Source: JAFGIG01 sp964397545 (lineage in GTDB: Bacteria > SDB-A). From it: a DNA stretch of 64,000 nucleotides. The stretch spans positions 1 through 64,000 of the forward strand of contig CAYNIW010000007.1 of assembly GCA_964397545.1 (NCBI GenBank). The letters run 5' to 3'. This document shows, piece after piece, positions 51,401 to 61,140 of the stretch (positions within the stretch are counted from its first letter, which is position 1; each line of letters begins with the position of its first letter). The notes under the pieces are model-generated. The model was given only the letters and a program-made list of their open reading frames with translations. It did not search any database and was not told the origin of the DNA. Both the position numbers and the translations under genes were made by a program.

Positions 51401-52618
51401 CTACCTTCTCGTAAGAGCTTCGAGAGAAGGCATTGGAAGGCCTGCCATGAATTCGAGCGAGGCACCTCCTCCCGTTGAAACATGCGAATATTGCGATTCA
51501 AGTCCAAATTTTTTCACGGCGGAAGCAGTGTCTCCTCCCCCGATAACTGATAGAGCTCCGTTTTTAGTCGCTTTAGCTACTGCTGAAGCGATTTCTTTCG
51601 TCCCCACAGCAAAATCATCTATTTCAAAAATTCCCATGGGTCCATTCCAGATTATCGTTTTGGATGATTCTATGGCTTGACTAAAAATTTTTATAGTAAG
51701 AGGTCCGATGTCCACACCAATCTTCCCGTCCGATAATCTTTCATTTTCGCAGACCTCAACTAAGGCGCCTTTCTCGATTTTATCCGTTACAATGCTGTCT
51801 ATGGGAAGGAGAAAATTTACAGAAGCCTCATTGCCGATTTTTTTGACTATTTTTTTCGCCGTCTCAATGGAGTTTTCGTCCAGTATGGAGTTCCCGATTC
51901 CAAATCCCTGAGCTTTAAGGAAAGTGTAAACCATTCCGCCGCCGACAATTATTGTATCGGCAAATTTTGTGAAGTTTTCTATCAGTTCGATTTTGCCAGT
52001 GATCTTCGCGCCTCCGATAATTGCCGTGACGGGCCTTTCGTAGTAATTCATCGCTCTTGTAAGATAACTAACTTCGCGTTTCATAAGACAACCTGCAACT
52101 GCATAACTCTTTTCTCTAAAGAGCAGTGCAGCTGAATGAGTTGAGGAATGAGCTCTGTGGGCTGTTCCGAAGGCATCGTTAACGTAAACATCGGCAAGGC
52201 CTGCGAGTTTTTCGGCAAAAACCCGGTCGTCGGCTTCCTCCTCGGCGTGGAACCTCAAGTTTTCGAGGATGAGCATTTCTCCCGGGGCTATTTTTTTCAC
52301 TTCGTCTTCAACCTCTATGCCGACGCATTGCGGGATAAAACCCACATTTTTCCCGATAAGCTCAGAAAATCTTTTCGCTACCGGCTCAAGAGAATACTTC
52401 GGAGAGGGTTTGCCTTTTGGTCTTCCCAGATGACTGCAGGCGACAACTGCACAGCCTGATTCGGTCAATCTTCTTATTGTTTCGAGAGATTCAGTTAATC
52501 TTGTGTCGTCGGTTATTTTACCTGTTTCACCGTTCAGAGGAACATTGAAGTCACCTCTGAGTAAGACTCTCTTGCCCGAAAAATCCACGTCGTCGAGAGT
52601 CAGGAAATCAAGATTCAT
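51401..52618 (-). CDS. pgk: Phosphoglycerate kinase
   Basis: Makes ATP and 3-phosphoglycerate from 1,3-bisphosphoglycerate. The 405-residue protein has the N-terminal substrate motif RVLLRGDFNVPL, SHLGRPKG, and the C-terminal nucleotide-binding VIGGGDTASAVKKFG and HVSTGGGASLEF. It starts four bases after the gap stop codon; the gene order gap-pgk-tpiA is the standard glycolytic operon. Confidence 0.97.
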   Translation of the reverse strand: MNLDFLTLDDVDFSGKRVLLRGDFNVPLNGETGKITDDTRLTESLETIRRLTESGCAVVACSHLGRPKGKPSPKYSLEPVAKRFSELIGKNVGFIPQCVGIEVEDEVKKIAPGEMLILENLRFHAEEEADDRVFAEKLAGLADVYVNDAFGTAHRAHSSTHSAALLFREKSYAVAGCLMKREVSYLTRAMNYYERPVTAIIGGAKITGKIELIENFTKFADTIIVGGGMVYTFLKAQGFGIGNSILDENSIETAKKIVKKIGNEASVNFLLPIDSIVTDKIEKGALVEVCENERLSDGKIGVDIGPLTIKIFSQAIESSKTIIWNGPMGIFEIDDFAVGTKEIASAVAKATKNGALSVIGGGDTASAVKKFGLESQYSHVSTGGGASLEFMAGLPMPSLEALTRR

Positions 52619-52622
52619 AAAA

Positions 52623-53621
52623 TCATAACCCGTCGGAAATCATGTCAATCAGATGTATAACCGTATTTGCGTATCCTAATTCGTTGTCATACCAGGAAAG
52701 GACTTTAACCATATTTCCTAAAACCACTGTCGAAAGGAGATCGACGGTGCTGGAAGCTTCGTTTCCAATATAATCGCATGAAACAAGCGGCTCATGGGAA
52801 ACTTTCAGGTAAGGTTTCATGTCTTTTTCAGATGCTTTTATAAAAGCGTCGTTTACTTCGTCTTTTGTGACGGTCTTTTTAAGATAAGCCACAAGGTCAA
52901 CAAGAGATGCGTCAGGGGTGGGAACACGAATAGCTATGCCGTTGAGCTTGCCTTCGAGTTCGGGTATGACTAGACCTAAAGCTTTTGCGGCTCCGGTAGA
53001 TGTGGGGATCATTGATAGGGCAGCACTTCTCGCTCTTCTGAGGTCTTTGTGGGGCAAATCGAGTATCTTCTGATCGTTTGTGTATGAATGAATCGTCGTC
53101 ATCAGGCCGCTTTCTATCCCGAAATTATCGTTCAGAACTTTGGCTACGGGCGCAAGGCAGTTTGTAGTACAAGAAGCGTTGGATATAACATGATGTTTTG
53201 CAGGGTCGTAACTTTTATGATTGACTCCCATAACTATCGTAGCATCGACCTGTCCTTTTGCAGGAGCAGAAATAATAACTTTCTTGGTTCCGGCATCAAG
53301 ATGCATGGCGGCTTTATCTCTCGAGGTGAAAAGACCCGTGGATTCAACTACAATGTCTATTCCGAGGTCTTTCCAAGGAAGTTTTGAAGGATCTTTTTCG
53401 GATAAAACTTTTATCATTTTTCCGTTGATGTTTATACCCTCGTTTTGCGCCTCCACTTTGCCGGGAAACGACTTGTGTACACTGTCGTATTTGAAAAGAT
53501 GAGCTAATGTTGCAGGATCGGTGATGTCGTTGACCGCGACGAAATCCATACCGTCTCTCTCTATTCCCCTTCTGAGAACCAGCCTTCCTATTCTGCCGAA
53601 ACCGTTGATGGCAATTTTCAC
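52623..53621 (-). CDS. gap: Glyceraldehyde-3-phosphate dehydrogenase
   Basis: NAD(P)-dependent oxidation of glyceraldehyde-3-phosphate. The 332-residue protein has the Rossmann motif INGFGRIGRLVLR, the catalytic Cys in SNASCTTNCLAP and the substrate-binding STGAAKALG region, with SWYDNELGYANTV near the end. I chose GTG 53621 because AGGAG has proper six-base spacing to it and homologues start there. An ATG two codons upstream (53627) lies too close to the ribosome binding site. Confidence 0.96.
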   Translation of the reverse strand: MKIAINGFGRIGRLVLRRGIERDGMDFVAVNDITDPATLAHLFKYDSVHKSFPGKVEAQNEGININGKMIKVLSEKDPSKLPWKDLGIDIVVESTGLFTSRDKAAMHLDAGTKKVIISAPAKGQVDATIVMGVNHKSYDPAKHHVISNASCTTNCLAPVAKVLNDNFGIESGLMTTIHSYTNDQKILDLPHKDLRRARSAALSMIPTSTGAAKALGLVIPELEGKLNGIAIRVPTPDASLVDLVAYLKKTVTKDEVNDAFIKASEKDMKPYLKVSHEPLVSCDYIGNEASSTVDLLSTVVLGNMVKVLSWYDNELGYANTVIHLIDMISDGL

Positions 53622-53639
53622 TGACATCTCCTGATGCCT

Positions 53640-53912
53640 TTATTCTGAAGATTTGGGTTGCTTAATGTGGAGTTTGGCTATCTTTTCATCTACTATCTTG
53701 GCGACATCATCCTTGAAATTTTCAAATTTGTCTTTTGCTTCTCCGTATAAATCCGCGCTTTTTGTTGAAACATCAGACGCCAAGCCTTTGATTTTTCCGC
53801 GCGTTTCACTTCCGCTGTATGGTGCAAAAAGAAGAGCTACTCCGGCTCCTACTAAGGCACCGGCGACAAAACCTATTAACATTTCACCGAAACAGCTTGA
53901 ATCCCTTGACAT
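53640..53912 (-). CDS. YtxH domain protein
   Basis: A 90-residue protein with a hydrophobic N-terminal segment in the YtxH pattern FVAGALVGAGVALLFAPYSG (about 10-29) followed by SETRGKIKG and a charged amphipathic helix. YtxH proteins are small membrane-associated stress-linked proteins of unknown mechanism. It lies 12 bases before gap and two bases after a DUF948-like gene, so all three may be cotranscribed. Confidence 0.85.
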   Translation of the reverse strand: MSRDSSCFGEMLIGFVAGALVGAGVALLFAPYSGSETRGKIKGLASDVSTKSADLYGEAKDKFENFKDDVAKIVDEKIAKLHIKQPKSSE

Positions 53913-53914
53913 TT

Positions 53915-54352
53915 TTACCTCCTTTTAATCTTTTTTTTAATAAATCCGATAATTTTTCTCGCTGCGTTGACCGTTTTATAAGCAACGACAGCAGCTCCGA
54001 CAATATTTTTTACTCTGTTTATCTGAGGCAAAAGATGAAAAGCAGTGTATCCTACCGAAGCCATGGGTCCGCTTCCCTGATGTTGTCCTAGAAAAGATCT
54101 TGTTACTGTGTTATTGATGCCGTGAATCACTCCTTTGATTTCAAACGTGATGTCCTTCAATTCGCCTATAGCACCTTCAAATTCCCTTACAAGTCTCGGG
54201 AGCTCTATGTTGGCAAGATATATAGTTTTCCTCGCCTCTTCAAGAACGTTTTCAGTCTTTTTGACGAGAAAGAACAGCCGGAAAATAACCGCTGCAATGG
54301 CCAGAGAGACCAAAGTTATATCGACAGCAAGAAACCATTTAAACGCGTCCAT
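53915..54352 (-). CDS. Membrane-anchored hypothetical protein, DUF948-like
   Basis: A 145-residue protein with one N-terminal hydrophobic segment (about 8-28) followed by a long amphipathic helix (VEEARKTI...ELPRLVREFEGAIGELKD pattern), then a moderately hydrophobic region and a very basic end (KKKIKRR). This is the layout of DUF948 proteins, which often stand next to ytxH, as here. Function unknown. Confidence 0.7.
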   Translation of the reverse strand: MDAFKWFLAVDITLVSLAIAAVIFRLFFLVKKTENVLEEARKTIYLANIELPRLVREFEGAIGELKDITFEIKGVIHGINNTVTRSFLGQHQGSGPMASVGYTAFHLLPQINRVKNIVGAAVVAYKTVNAARKIIGFIKKKIKRR

Positions 54353-54454
54353 AACGTGAAAGTTATAACAAAAAGAAACTTATGTCAATTGATTTGCTAA
54401 TTTTCCCTTTTATACGGTCTCTGAACAGGGATAAGTATATTAATAACCGCCGGT

Positions 54455-54715
54455 TCAGAACTTTATCTCGAAAGAATCGCAGTCTCTTTCGGGTATGTCC
54501 GAGACGTCGATTTTTTCTATTTGGCCTGGTGAATTTCTTGTCAAGTAATCGATGAATTCGGAAATTCCGATATTTTCCGGATATATTACAATTTCAACTG
54601 ATCCGTCGGGCATATTACTTACCCATCCCCGTATATTCATTGTTCTGCAGAATCTCGAAACGAAATATCTGAAACCGACTCCCTGAACAAAACCGCGGAC
54701 GATAAACTTTTTCAT
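54455..54715 (-). CDS. acyP: Acylphosphatase
   Basis: Hydrolyses carboxyl-phosphate bonds such as acetyl phosphate. The 86-residue protein has VRGFVQGVGFRYFV with the phosphate-binding Arg at about residue 17 and GWVSNMPDGSVEI with the catalytic Asn at about residue 35. It lies 31 bases after rpoN. Confidence 0.94.
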   Translation of the reverse strand: MKKFIVRGFVQGVGFRYFVSRFCRTMNIRGWVSNMPDGSVEIVIYPENIGISEFIDYLTRNSPGQIEKIDVSDIPERDCDSFEIKF

Positions 54716-54746
54716 GTAAGGATTATATTTTCAAGACAAAAATATT

Positions 54747-56270
54747 TCAACCCTTGGAATGATCTATTTTTTTCCTCATGCTTGAAGGGAGAATGTTCAT
54801 TAAAGCTCTGTATTTCGCGATAGTCCTTCGGGCGACATCAAAACCTCTGTCTTTGAGCATTGATTTTAGTTCTTCATCTGTATACGGGGAATGCGGCTTT
54901 TCCTCTTCGATTAAATTCTTTATTATCTCTCTTACTTCGGACGAGGAGCATATCCTTTCTGAATCGGATTTTACGTGTCCCGTAAAAAAATGCTTCAGTG
55001 GAAATATTCCCGTGTCCGTTTCAATATATTTATTCTGAACTATTCTCGAAACCGTTGAAGGGTGAAGACCCGTTTCCTCTGCTATTTCTTTCTCAGTTAA
55101 TGGTTTTAGTGAGTTCAAATTTCTCAAATAATCAAACTGCCTGGCTACTATAGCCCTCGCAACTTTTTCAATAGAATTATCCCTGTCTTTTACATATTTG
55201 GGCAGCCTGCTTAAAAAAAGCGCTTCGTGATACTGCCTGATAAAATCAGAGAGGTCGCTTTCCTTCCTCTTGTTTTCGAAGATGTCTTTTTTCATTTCAC
55301 TGACTATTTCGTTGTATTGCTGTCTTGAAATAGTCAACCTGACGAAAGGTATTTCCACTCCGCTCCAGAGAGCGGACAATTCGTAGGCTCCGTCTTTTTC
55401 GACTAAAATAAAATCAGGAACAATGTGCTGTGTTTTCTCATGCCAAGCACCGGAGGCCGGTCTGGGGTTGAGTTTTTTTATCCTATTTGAAGCCTCTATT
55501 ACATCTGAAATACTGACCCTGAGTTTTCTGGCTATTGTTTTGTAATCGCTGTTTTTCAGATATTTAAGTCCGCCTTGACTTACTATCTTGAAAGCGAGAG
55601 AGTCTTTTTCCCCACACCTATCAAGCTGTATCGCGAGGCTTTCTTCGAGACCGGAAGAACAAATACCCGGGGGATCCAGTTCTTTGATTTTTAACAATGC
55701 TCTTTGAAGTTCATCGATCTTAAAACCTGAAATCATTGATATATCGGCGAGGTTCAGAGAAAAATAACCGTCGGAATCCAGAGAATCAATTAAAAACTCA
55801 CCCGCATCGAGCAGAGTTTCATCATCACAAGCTACGTGATATTGTATTTTAAGATTGTCTTTCAGTGTATTTGGAACAGAAAGGTATGAAAGGGGGGAAA
55901 ATATCTCCCCTCCCTTGTCCCACTGAGTTTTAACCGAATCATTAAAAACCTCTTCTAATCGTATATCGCTCTTTTTCTCAAAACTTTCTATTGTCTCTTC
56001 TGAAAAATTTTCCTTTTCTGTATCATCATCATCATTGTCCGAGTCAATATCCTTAAGATCGGGGAATTGAGAGATTTCTTCGAGATCGCAAAGAGGGTTC
56101 TGTTCAGCTCTCTGAACAACCTCATGGATTAAATCGATGTTAGCCAGAGGCAGAAGCTCCACGAAAAGCTTTTGATGAAGAGTTAATTTCAGTTCCGGTC
56201 TGACCATCAGCCTTGCTGAAATTGACGGCCTTGGACCGGCTGTGTTTATTTTTCCCTTTCTTCCCGGCAT
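54747..56270 (-). CDS. rpoN: RNA polymerase sigma-54 factor
   Basis: Alternative sigma factor that recognises -24/-12 promoters and needs AAA+ activators. In the 507-residue protein the N-terminal glutamine/leucine region (LKLTLHQKLFVELLPLANI, about 28-46) binds the activators. An acidic region II follows, then the core-binding domain and the helix-turn-helix (LTEKEIAEETGLHPSTVSRI). The RpoN box is ARRTIAKYRA. It lies one base after lptB, an order (lptA-lptB-rpoN) known from proteobacteria. No sigma-54 activator is in the window. Confidence 0.95.
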   Translation of the reverse strand: MPGRKGKINTAGPRPSISARLMVRPELKLTLHQKLFVELLPLANIDLIHEVVQRAEQNPLCDLEEISQFPDLKDIDSDNDDDDTEKENFSEETIESFEKKSDIRLEEVFNDSVKTQWDKGGEIFSPLSYLSVPNTLKDNLKIQYHVACDDETLLDAGEFLIDSLDSDGYFSLNLADISMISGFKIDELQRALLKIKELDPPGICSSGLEESLAIQLDRCGEKDSLAFKIVSQGGLKYLKNSDYKTIARKLRVSISDVIEASNRIKKLNPRPASGAWHEKTQHIVPDFILVEKDGAYELSALWSGVEIPFVRLTISRQQYNEIVSEMKKDIFENKRKESDLSDFIRQYHEALFLSRLPKYVKDRDNSIEKVARAIVARQFDYLRNLNSLKPLTEKEIAEETGLHPSTVSRIVQNKYIETDTGIFPLKHFFTGHVKSDSERICSSSEVREIIKNLIEEEKPHSPYTDEELKSMLKDRGFDVARRTIAKYRALMNILPSSMRKKIDHSKG

Positions 56271-56271
56271 T

Positions 56272-57000
56272 TCACATTCTGAAGTTATCTCCGAGATAAA
56301 CTTTTTTTGCCTGTTCGTCGTTTATCAGCTTCTGCGCGTCTCCGGATAAAAGTATTTTTCCTTCATACATAATGTATGCCCTGTCGGTAATCTCTAAGGT
56401 CTCTCTGACGTTGTGATCTGTAATGAGAACGCCTATTCCTTTCGCTTTGAGTTTGAGTATTATTTTTTGTATATCTGCCCTGACTATCGGATCGATACCC
56501 GTAAAAGGTTCGTCGAGAAGAAGGAACTTCGGTCCCACTACTAACGCCCTCGCTATCTCAACTCTTCTTCTCTCGCCGCCTGAAAGTGAATCTCCCCTGT
56601 TTTTTTCAATGTGCTTGACATCGAGTTCTTTCATTATTTCCTCAAGGCGCTCCGCAAGCTCTTTTTTCCCTATCCCCCTGAGCTGCATAACGGACATAAT
56701 ATTGTCCCTGACAGAAAGCCCTCTGAATATTGAAGCTTCCTGAGGGAGATAAGAGATTCCTTTTCTCGCTCTCTGATACATGGGAGTCCTGGTTATTTTT
56801 TCCGTGTTTAGATATATATCACCTGCAAGCGGTTTGATAATTCCCACCATCATGTAAAATGTGGTTGTCTTACCCGCGCCGTTAGGTCCCAGGAGACCGA
56901 CTATTTCTCCCGTGGTCACTTCGAGAGAAACATTGTTGACTACTTTTCTGTTTCCGTATTTTTTCTCGAGCCCTTGTGTGTATAGTTTTTCACTGTTCAT
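56272..57000 (-). CDS. lptB: Lipopolysaccharide export ABC ATPase LptB
   Basis: ATPase that drives LPS extraction by LptFG. The 242-residue protein has Walker A GPNGAGKTT (about 35-43), the Q-loop YLPQEASIFRGLSV, signature LSGGERRR, Walker B FLLLDEPFTGIDPI and the switch His in ITDHNVRE, all with LptB-specific wording. I chose ATG 57000; in-frame upstream starts up to 57039 lie in lptA and would exceed the family length. It overlaps lptA by 11 bases. Confidence 0.94.
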   Translation of the reverse strand: MNSEKLYTQGLEKKYGNRKVVNNVSLEVTTGEIVGLLGPNGAGKTTTFYMMVGIIKPLAGDIYLNTEKITRTPMYQRARKGISYLPQEASIFRGLSVRDNIMSVMQLRGIGKKELAERLEEIMKELDVKHIEKNRGDSLSGGERRRVEIARALVVGPKFLLLDEPFTGIDPIVRADIQKIILKLKAKGIGVLITDHNVRETLEITDRAYIMYEGKILLSGDAQKLINDEQAKKVYLGDNFRM

Positions 57001-57958
57001 CTTCATCGTTCCGTTCAGTGTTCCTGGAACCGATAACACTCCCGATTACTTCGAGGAGACGGGGTTTGTTCCGCAGGAAATAGAGATTTATGAAATTTCC
57101 GTAAACCTGGTTTTCGACATCATTCTCAGTGAATGTTCCGCCGGCGTTTCTCCAGGATTCAATTCTGACGAGTTCATTGCCGTCGAGCCACATCACAATG
57201 GAATCCCCCCATATTCTGGAACTTTCACTGCTTATCCAAGGCAAACGCCCGAAGACAACTACTTTTTCCTCCTCGGGGTAATAAAAAAGCTTCTGAGTTT
57301 CAGCCCTGACGGCTCCTCTCGTCACCGTAACGTTTCCTGACACGACGTAAAATCCGCTGTCGGCAAAATTTTCCATTGTGTCGCCGTTCACTAAAAAAGA
57401 GTCTCCTTCGGACAGAGACAGCATCCGGCAATCTCCTGTCAGAATGCCGTAATCCTCCTCTATATAATAATGCCCTGTGTCTCCGTAAAGGAAAGTGTTG
57501 TTTCTGGGATCGAACATAATGACGCTCTCGAAAGCGGAACTCTTTTTTTTGTTTCTGTCATACCGCAGACGCTGTGCTGAAATTTCCTGACCCTGATTGA
57601 CAAGTTTTGCGTCTCCAAAGGCTTCGGCTATCCGCGAATCTCTGTAATAAACAGCCGAAGAAGATGTTATCAAAACTTCGCCGTCTCTGACCCGGACATT
57701 GCCTAAAACTTTTACCACGCCTTTCTCCTGATCAGCAAAACCGGAGTCTCCTGTTATCACCGCAGATCCGTGAATTATTTCAACTCCATCGCTTAACTGG
57801 ACAATATAACCGGTTCCGGTTATCTGGGTTGTCATCATCCCGGAATTTACTGTGAAAGGTTCATCCCCGGTAAGCAGACTTTCAGGGTCTTCTACTGTCT
57901 GGTTGACAAAAAAACGCAGAGCCAGCAATATGGCAGAAGTTAAAATATTAAAGCTCAT
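56990..57958 (-). CDS. lptA: OstA/LptA-like LPS transport protein
   Basis: A 322-residue exported protein with a weak N-terminal signal/anchor (about 1-18) and repeated beta strands of the OstA/LptA jelly-roll type (VIITSSSAVYYRDSRI-like turns, GDAKLVNQG and GNVTVTRGAV). It would form part of the periplasmic LPS bridge. It is longer than E. coli LptA (185 residues) and could also act as an N-terminal OstA domain without the barrel. It is flanked by lptC (11-base overlap) and lptB. Confidence 0.78.
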   Translation of the reverse strand: MSFNILTSAILLALRFFVNQTVEDPESLLTGDEPFTVNSGMMTTQITGTGYIVQLSDGVEIIHGSAVITGDSGFADQEKGVVKVLGNVRVRDGEVLITSSSAVYYRDSRIAEAFGDAKLVNQGQEISAQRLRYDRNKKKSSAFESVIMFDPRNNTFLYGDTGHYYIEEDYGILTGDCRMLSLSEGDSFLVNGDTMENFADSGFYVVSGNVTVTRGAVRAETQKLFYYPEEEKVVVFGRLPWISSESSRIWGDSIVMWLDGNELVRIESWRNAGGTFTENDVENQVYGNFINLYFLRNKPRLLEVIGSVIGSRNTERNDEDEQ

Positions 57959-58703
57959 CAGTCTTTATTCTACCTGAAACAGCGTTGAAAACCCTTATGT
58001 TTTTCAATTCCCGGTCACTTTCAAAACCTATTCCCTCCATAATATTGTCCTTTTCGGCATAGACAACCCTGCCGTCTGTGGAAAAAATCCCTTTCGATTC
58101 ACTGTAATAAAGTGTATCCGTAGAAAGTTCTCCGCCCGACAAAATCTTTATTACCAGACTGCCTTTGGCTCTCAGGTCTCTTGTTGTAAGAAAATATGTT
58201 CCAGAATCGGCTGTTATAACCGCGACGTCTTTTCCTGCGGAATCAGTCATAAGCAGATCCATACCGTATATATCCACTCTTCTAATTCTCTGTCTCTGCC
58301 ATACGCTGTCGGCTTTTATTCTCCACTTTCTGAATCCACTCTCATAAAGATCTATGACAAGATCGCCTGATGCGAACATGTCCTGAGTTGAAACCGCCTG
58401 TTTCCCAGAATCGGCTGATATCGTCGAATTTGAGACGCCTTTTTCGTCGAAAAACTCAAGGTATATACCGTAGACGTCATTCGTATCATTGAGACCGGAT
58501 ATCAGGCTGTCGGCATCGAGCTTCCATGAAAGTTTTCCTTCTTCGGTCGAGACTATTTTCATCACCCTGACAATGCCGTTTACGTCGTTTCTCGCTTCAT
58601 TTAGCGTGCTTTCCCTTCCGGAGCAAGAGCCGATGAAGAAAATGACGGCAACAGAGCACAAAGAAGCCGCGTGTAAAAAACAACTCTTACGCTTTGACAA
58701 CAA
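57948..58703 (-). CDS. lptC: LptC-like LPS export lipoprotein
   Basis: A 251-residue protein with a lipoprotein signal peptide (IFFIGSC, Cys28), unlike the membrane helix of E. coli LptC. The rest has LptC/OstA-type strands (for example KWRIKADSVWQRQRI and VFNAVSGRI). With LptA and LptB downstream it would connect the inner-membrane LptFG complex to the periplasmic bridge. It overlaps leuS by 17 bases. Confidence 0.8.
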   Translation of the reverse strand: MLSKRKSCFLHAASLCSVAVIFFIGSCSGRESTLNEARNDVNGIVRVMKIVSTEEGKLSWKLDADSLISGLNDTNDVYGIYLEFFDEKGVSNSTISADSGKQAVSTQDMFASGDLVIDLYESGFRKWRIKADSVWQRQRIRRVDIYGMDLLMTDSAGKDVAVITADSGTYFLTTRDLRAKGSLVIKILSGGELSTDTLYYSESKGIFSTDGRVVYAEKDNIMEGIGFESDRELKNIRVFNAVSGRIKTDEL

Positions 58704-61140
58704 AACTTATCATCCTGTGAGGGACGAAAATCCTCTTTTTGATTTCTCTTCCTTCAATATATTGTTTTACGTTAGGAGTCTCGGCTGCTTGAGAGAAAGC
58801 TTCATCTTCTGTGATGTCAAAAGGCAGTCTGAGAACCGCTCTCAATTTACCGTTGACCTGAACCCCGATTTCCTCCGATTCAGAAATAATGGTTTCAGGA
58901 TCATATTGGGGCCAGCCGGATTTCAGAACAAATTCATTTTTGCCTGTTCTTTCCCAGAGATATTCGGCTATGTGAGGAGCAAAAGGAGCGAGCAGAAGCA
59001 AAAGGGTTTCATAGGCTTTCCTGAAAACAGCAGAAGATGAATCCTCAAAAGGCACAAGTTCGTTGACGAATTCCATCATTGCTGCTATCGCGGTGTTGAA
59101 CCCCCAACTCTCTATGTCTTCGGTGACTCTTTTTACGGTAGAATTCATGATTCTTATCAATTCTTTTTCTTCGTTTGCCGTCGCCTTTCTGTTTGATTTA
59201 CCCGCTGAATATTTTTCTCCAAGTCTCCATATTCTGTCGAGAAATCTCTTAGCGCCGGCGACGCCCTGTTCGCTCCAGACCGCGTCTCTTCCGGGAGGAG
59301 CAAGAAACAGCGTAGTGACTCTGCAGACATCAGCTCCGAAGTTGCCCACAAACTCTCCCGCTTCTACTCCATTACCCTTGGATTTTGACATCACCGATCC
59401 GTCAGAACCGCAGACCATTCCATGATTGAATAACCTCGCGGCAGGCTCTCCGCAGGGGACAATTCCTAAGCGGTGAAGAAATTTCGTTATGAAGCGGAAA
59501 TATATAAGATGCCCCGTCGCGTGTTCTATGCCTCCTATATATTTATCTATCGGCAGCCATGATTCCGCCTTAGTGTAGCCAATCAGTTTTTCAGAATTTC
59601 TCGCGTCGGGGTATCTCAACTGATACCAGGAAGAATCCACAAAAGTGTCAAGTGTATCAGGGTCCCTCTTTGCGGGTTCACCGCACTCCGGGCAAGATAC
59701 ATTTATGTATGAATCCACTGCGGCGAGAACCGATTTACCGTGCGGAGTGTAATCTTCTATATTATCCGGAAGAACTACGGGAAGGTCTCGTTCAGGGACG
59801 GGAACAACTCCGCAGCTGCTGCAGTGTATCACCGGTATTGGAGCCCCCCAATATCTCTGTCTGCTGACCAGCCAATCGTGAAGCTTAAAATTCACCTTTC
59901 TCCTGCCGATTCCTTCTTTTTCGAGAAATTCGATTATCGCCGGTATTGCTTCTTCCGAATTCATGCCGGAGAATATCCCGCTGTTTATCAAAACACCATA
60001 ATCGGTGAAAGCATCTTCAAGAGGCTCATTATTATCAATATTTTGCAAGGGTTTTATGACCTCTTTAACTTTCAAACCGTATTTTTTGGCAAAGTCGAAA
60101 TCTCTCGAATCGTGTGCCGGAACACCCATTACTGTTCCTGTTCCGTAAGTGGACAGGACATAATCGCAAATATAGAGGGGAACGTTTTCGCCTGTAAGCG
60201 GATGCTTCAGGTCAACTCCCGAATAAACTCCGGTTTTTTCTTCGACAGTGGAAAGTCTTTGAATTTCCGTTTTCATGACCGATTTTTTAACATATTCCTC
60301 TGCTGTAAATTTTTTGTCTGAACCGGAAAGGATTTCACCGAGCAGTTTGTGATCGGGAGCAATAGCGGCAAATGTCACTCCCCAAAGAGTATCCGGCCTT
60401 GTGGTGAAAACTGTTAATTTCATATCTTTACCTGTGACTGAAAAATCAATTTCCGCCCCTTCGCTTCTGCCTATCCAGTTCTTTTGGGCAGTGATAACAG
60501 GCTCTGGCCAGCCTTCCTTTAATTTTTCAAGGTCGTCAAGAAGATCTTGGGCGTATTGGGTTATCCTGAAAAACCACTGTTTCAATTCCCTTTTTGTTAC
60601 TTCCGAACTGCATCTCCAGCATTTTCCGTTTTCGACCTGCTCGTTGGCCAAAACTGTTTGACATTTGGGGCACCAATTGACAAGGGAAACGTCCTGATAG
60701 GCGAGGCCATTTTCGAATAGTTTAAGAAAAATCCATTGAGTCCATTTGTAGTATTCAGGATCGCAAGTCAGTATTTCCGTTCCCCAGTCGTAACCTATGC
60801 CAATGGACTTGAGAGTTCTTCTCGATTTTTCGATGTTACTTTCCGTCCATTTTCTGGGGTGTATTTTGTTTTTTATCGCAGCTTCCTCTGCGGGTAAGCC
60901 GAAAGCGTCCCAACCTACGGGATGCAGCACATCGAACCCTCTCTGAGAATAATACCTCGCGAGAAGGTCCACAATAACGTAATTTCTCAGGTGACCTACG
61001 TGAAGATCCCCTGAAGGATAAGCGAACATCTCAAGAACGTAGTATTTATTTCTGGGATTTTGTGCCGTCCTAAAAACATTTTTGTTTTTCCACTTTTCCT
61101 GAACATTTTTTTCCACTTCCGCAAAAGGATATTCAGCCAT
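58687..61140 (-). CDS. leuS: Leucyl-tRNA synthetase
   Basis: Charges tRNA(Leu). The 817-residue class I enzyme starts MAEYPFAEVEKNVQEKW, with GGAGGAATA just before the ATG. It has HVGH (47-50), a CP1 editing domain with VFTTRPDTLWGVTF and the Asp-containing GVPAHDSRDF, zinc-like Cys pairs (CPKC...CWRC; CSSC; CPEC) and KMSKS-loop VMSKSKGN (about residue 581). The ATG shares one base with the purQ stop (TAATG). Confidence 0.97.
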   Translation of the reverse strand: MAEYPFAEVEKNVQEKWKNKNVFRTAQNPRNKYYVLEMFAYPSGDLHVGHLRNYVIVDLLARYYSQRGFDVLHPVGWDAFGLPAEEAAIKNKIHPRKWTESNIEKSRRTLKSIGIGYDWGTEILTCDPEYYKWTQWIFLKLFENGLAYQDVSLVNWCPKCQTVLANEQVENGKCWRCSSEVTKRELKQWFFRITQYAQDLLDDLEKLKEGWPEPVITAQKNWIGRSEGAEIDFSVTGKDMKLTVFTTRPDTLWGVTFAAIAPDHKLLGEILSGSDKKFTAEEYVKKSVMKTEIQRLSTVEEKTGVYSGVDLKHPLTGENVPLYICDYVLSTYGTGTVMGVPAHDSRDFDFAKKYGLKVKEVIKPLQNIDNNEPLEDAFTDYGVLINSGIFSGMNSEEAIPAIIEFLEKEGIGRRKVNFKLHDWLVSRQRYWGAPIPVIHCSSCGVVPVPERDLPVVLPDNIEDYTPHGKSVLAAVDSYINVSCPECGEPAKRDPDTLDTFVDSSWYQLRYPDARNSEKLIGYTKAESWLPIDKYIGGIEHATGHLIYFRFITKFLHRLGIVPCGEPAARLFNHGMVCGSDGSVMSKSKGNGVEAGEFVGNFGADVCRVTTLFLAPPGRDAVWSEQGVAGAKRFLDRIWRLGEKYSAGKSNRKATANEEKELIRIMNSTVKRVTEDIESWGFNTAIAAMMEFVNELVPFEDSSSAVFRKAYETLLLLLAPFAPHIAEYLWERTGKNEFVLKSGWPQYDPETIISESEEIGVQVNGKLRAVLRLPFDITEDEAFSQAAETPNVKQYIEGREIKKRIFVPHRMISFVVKA

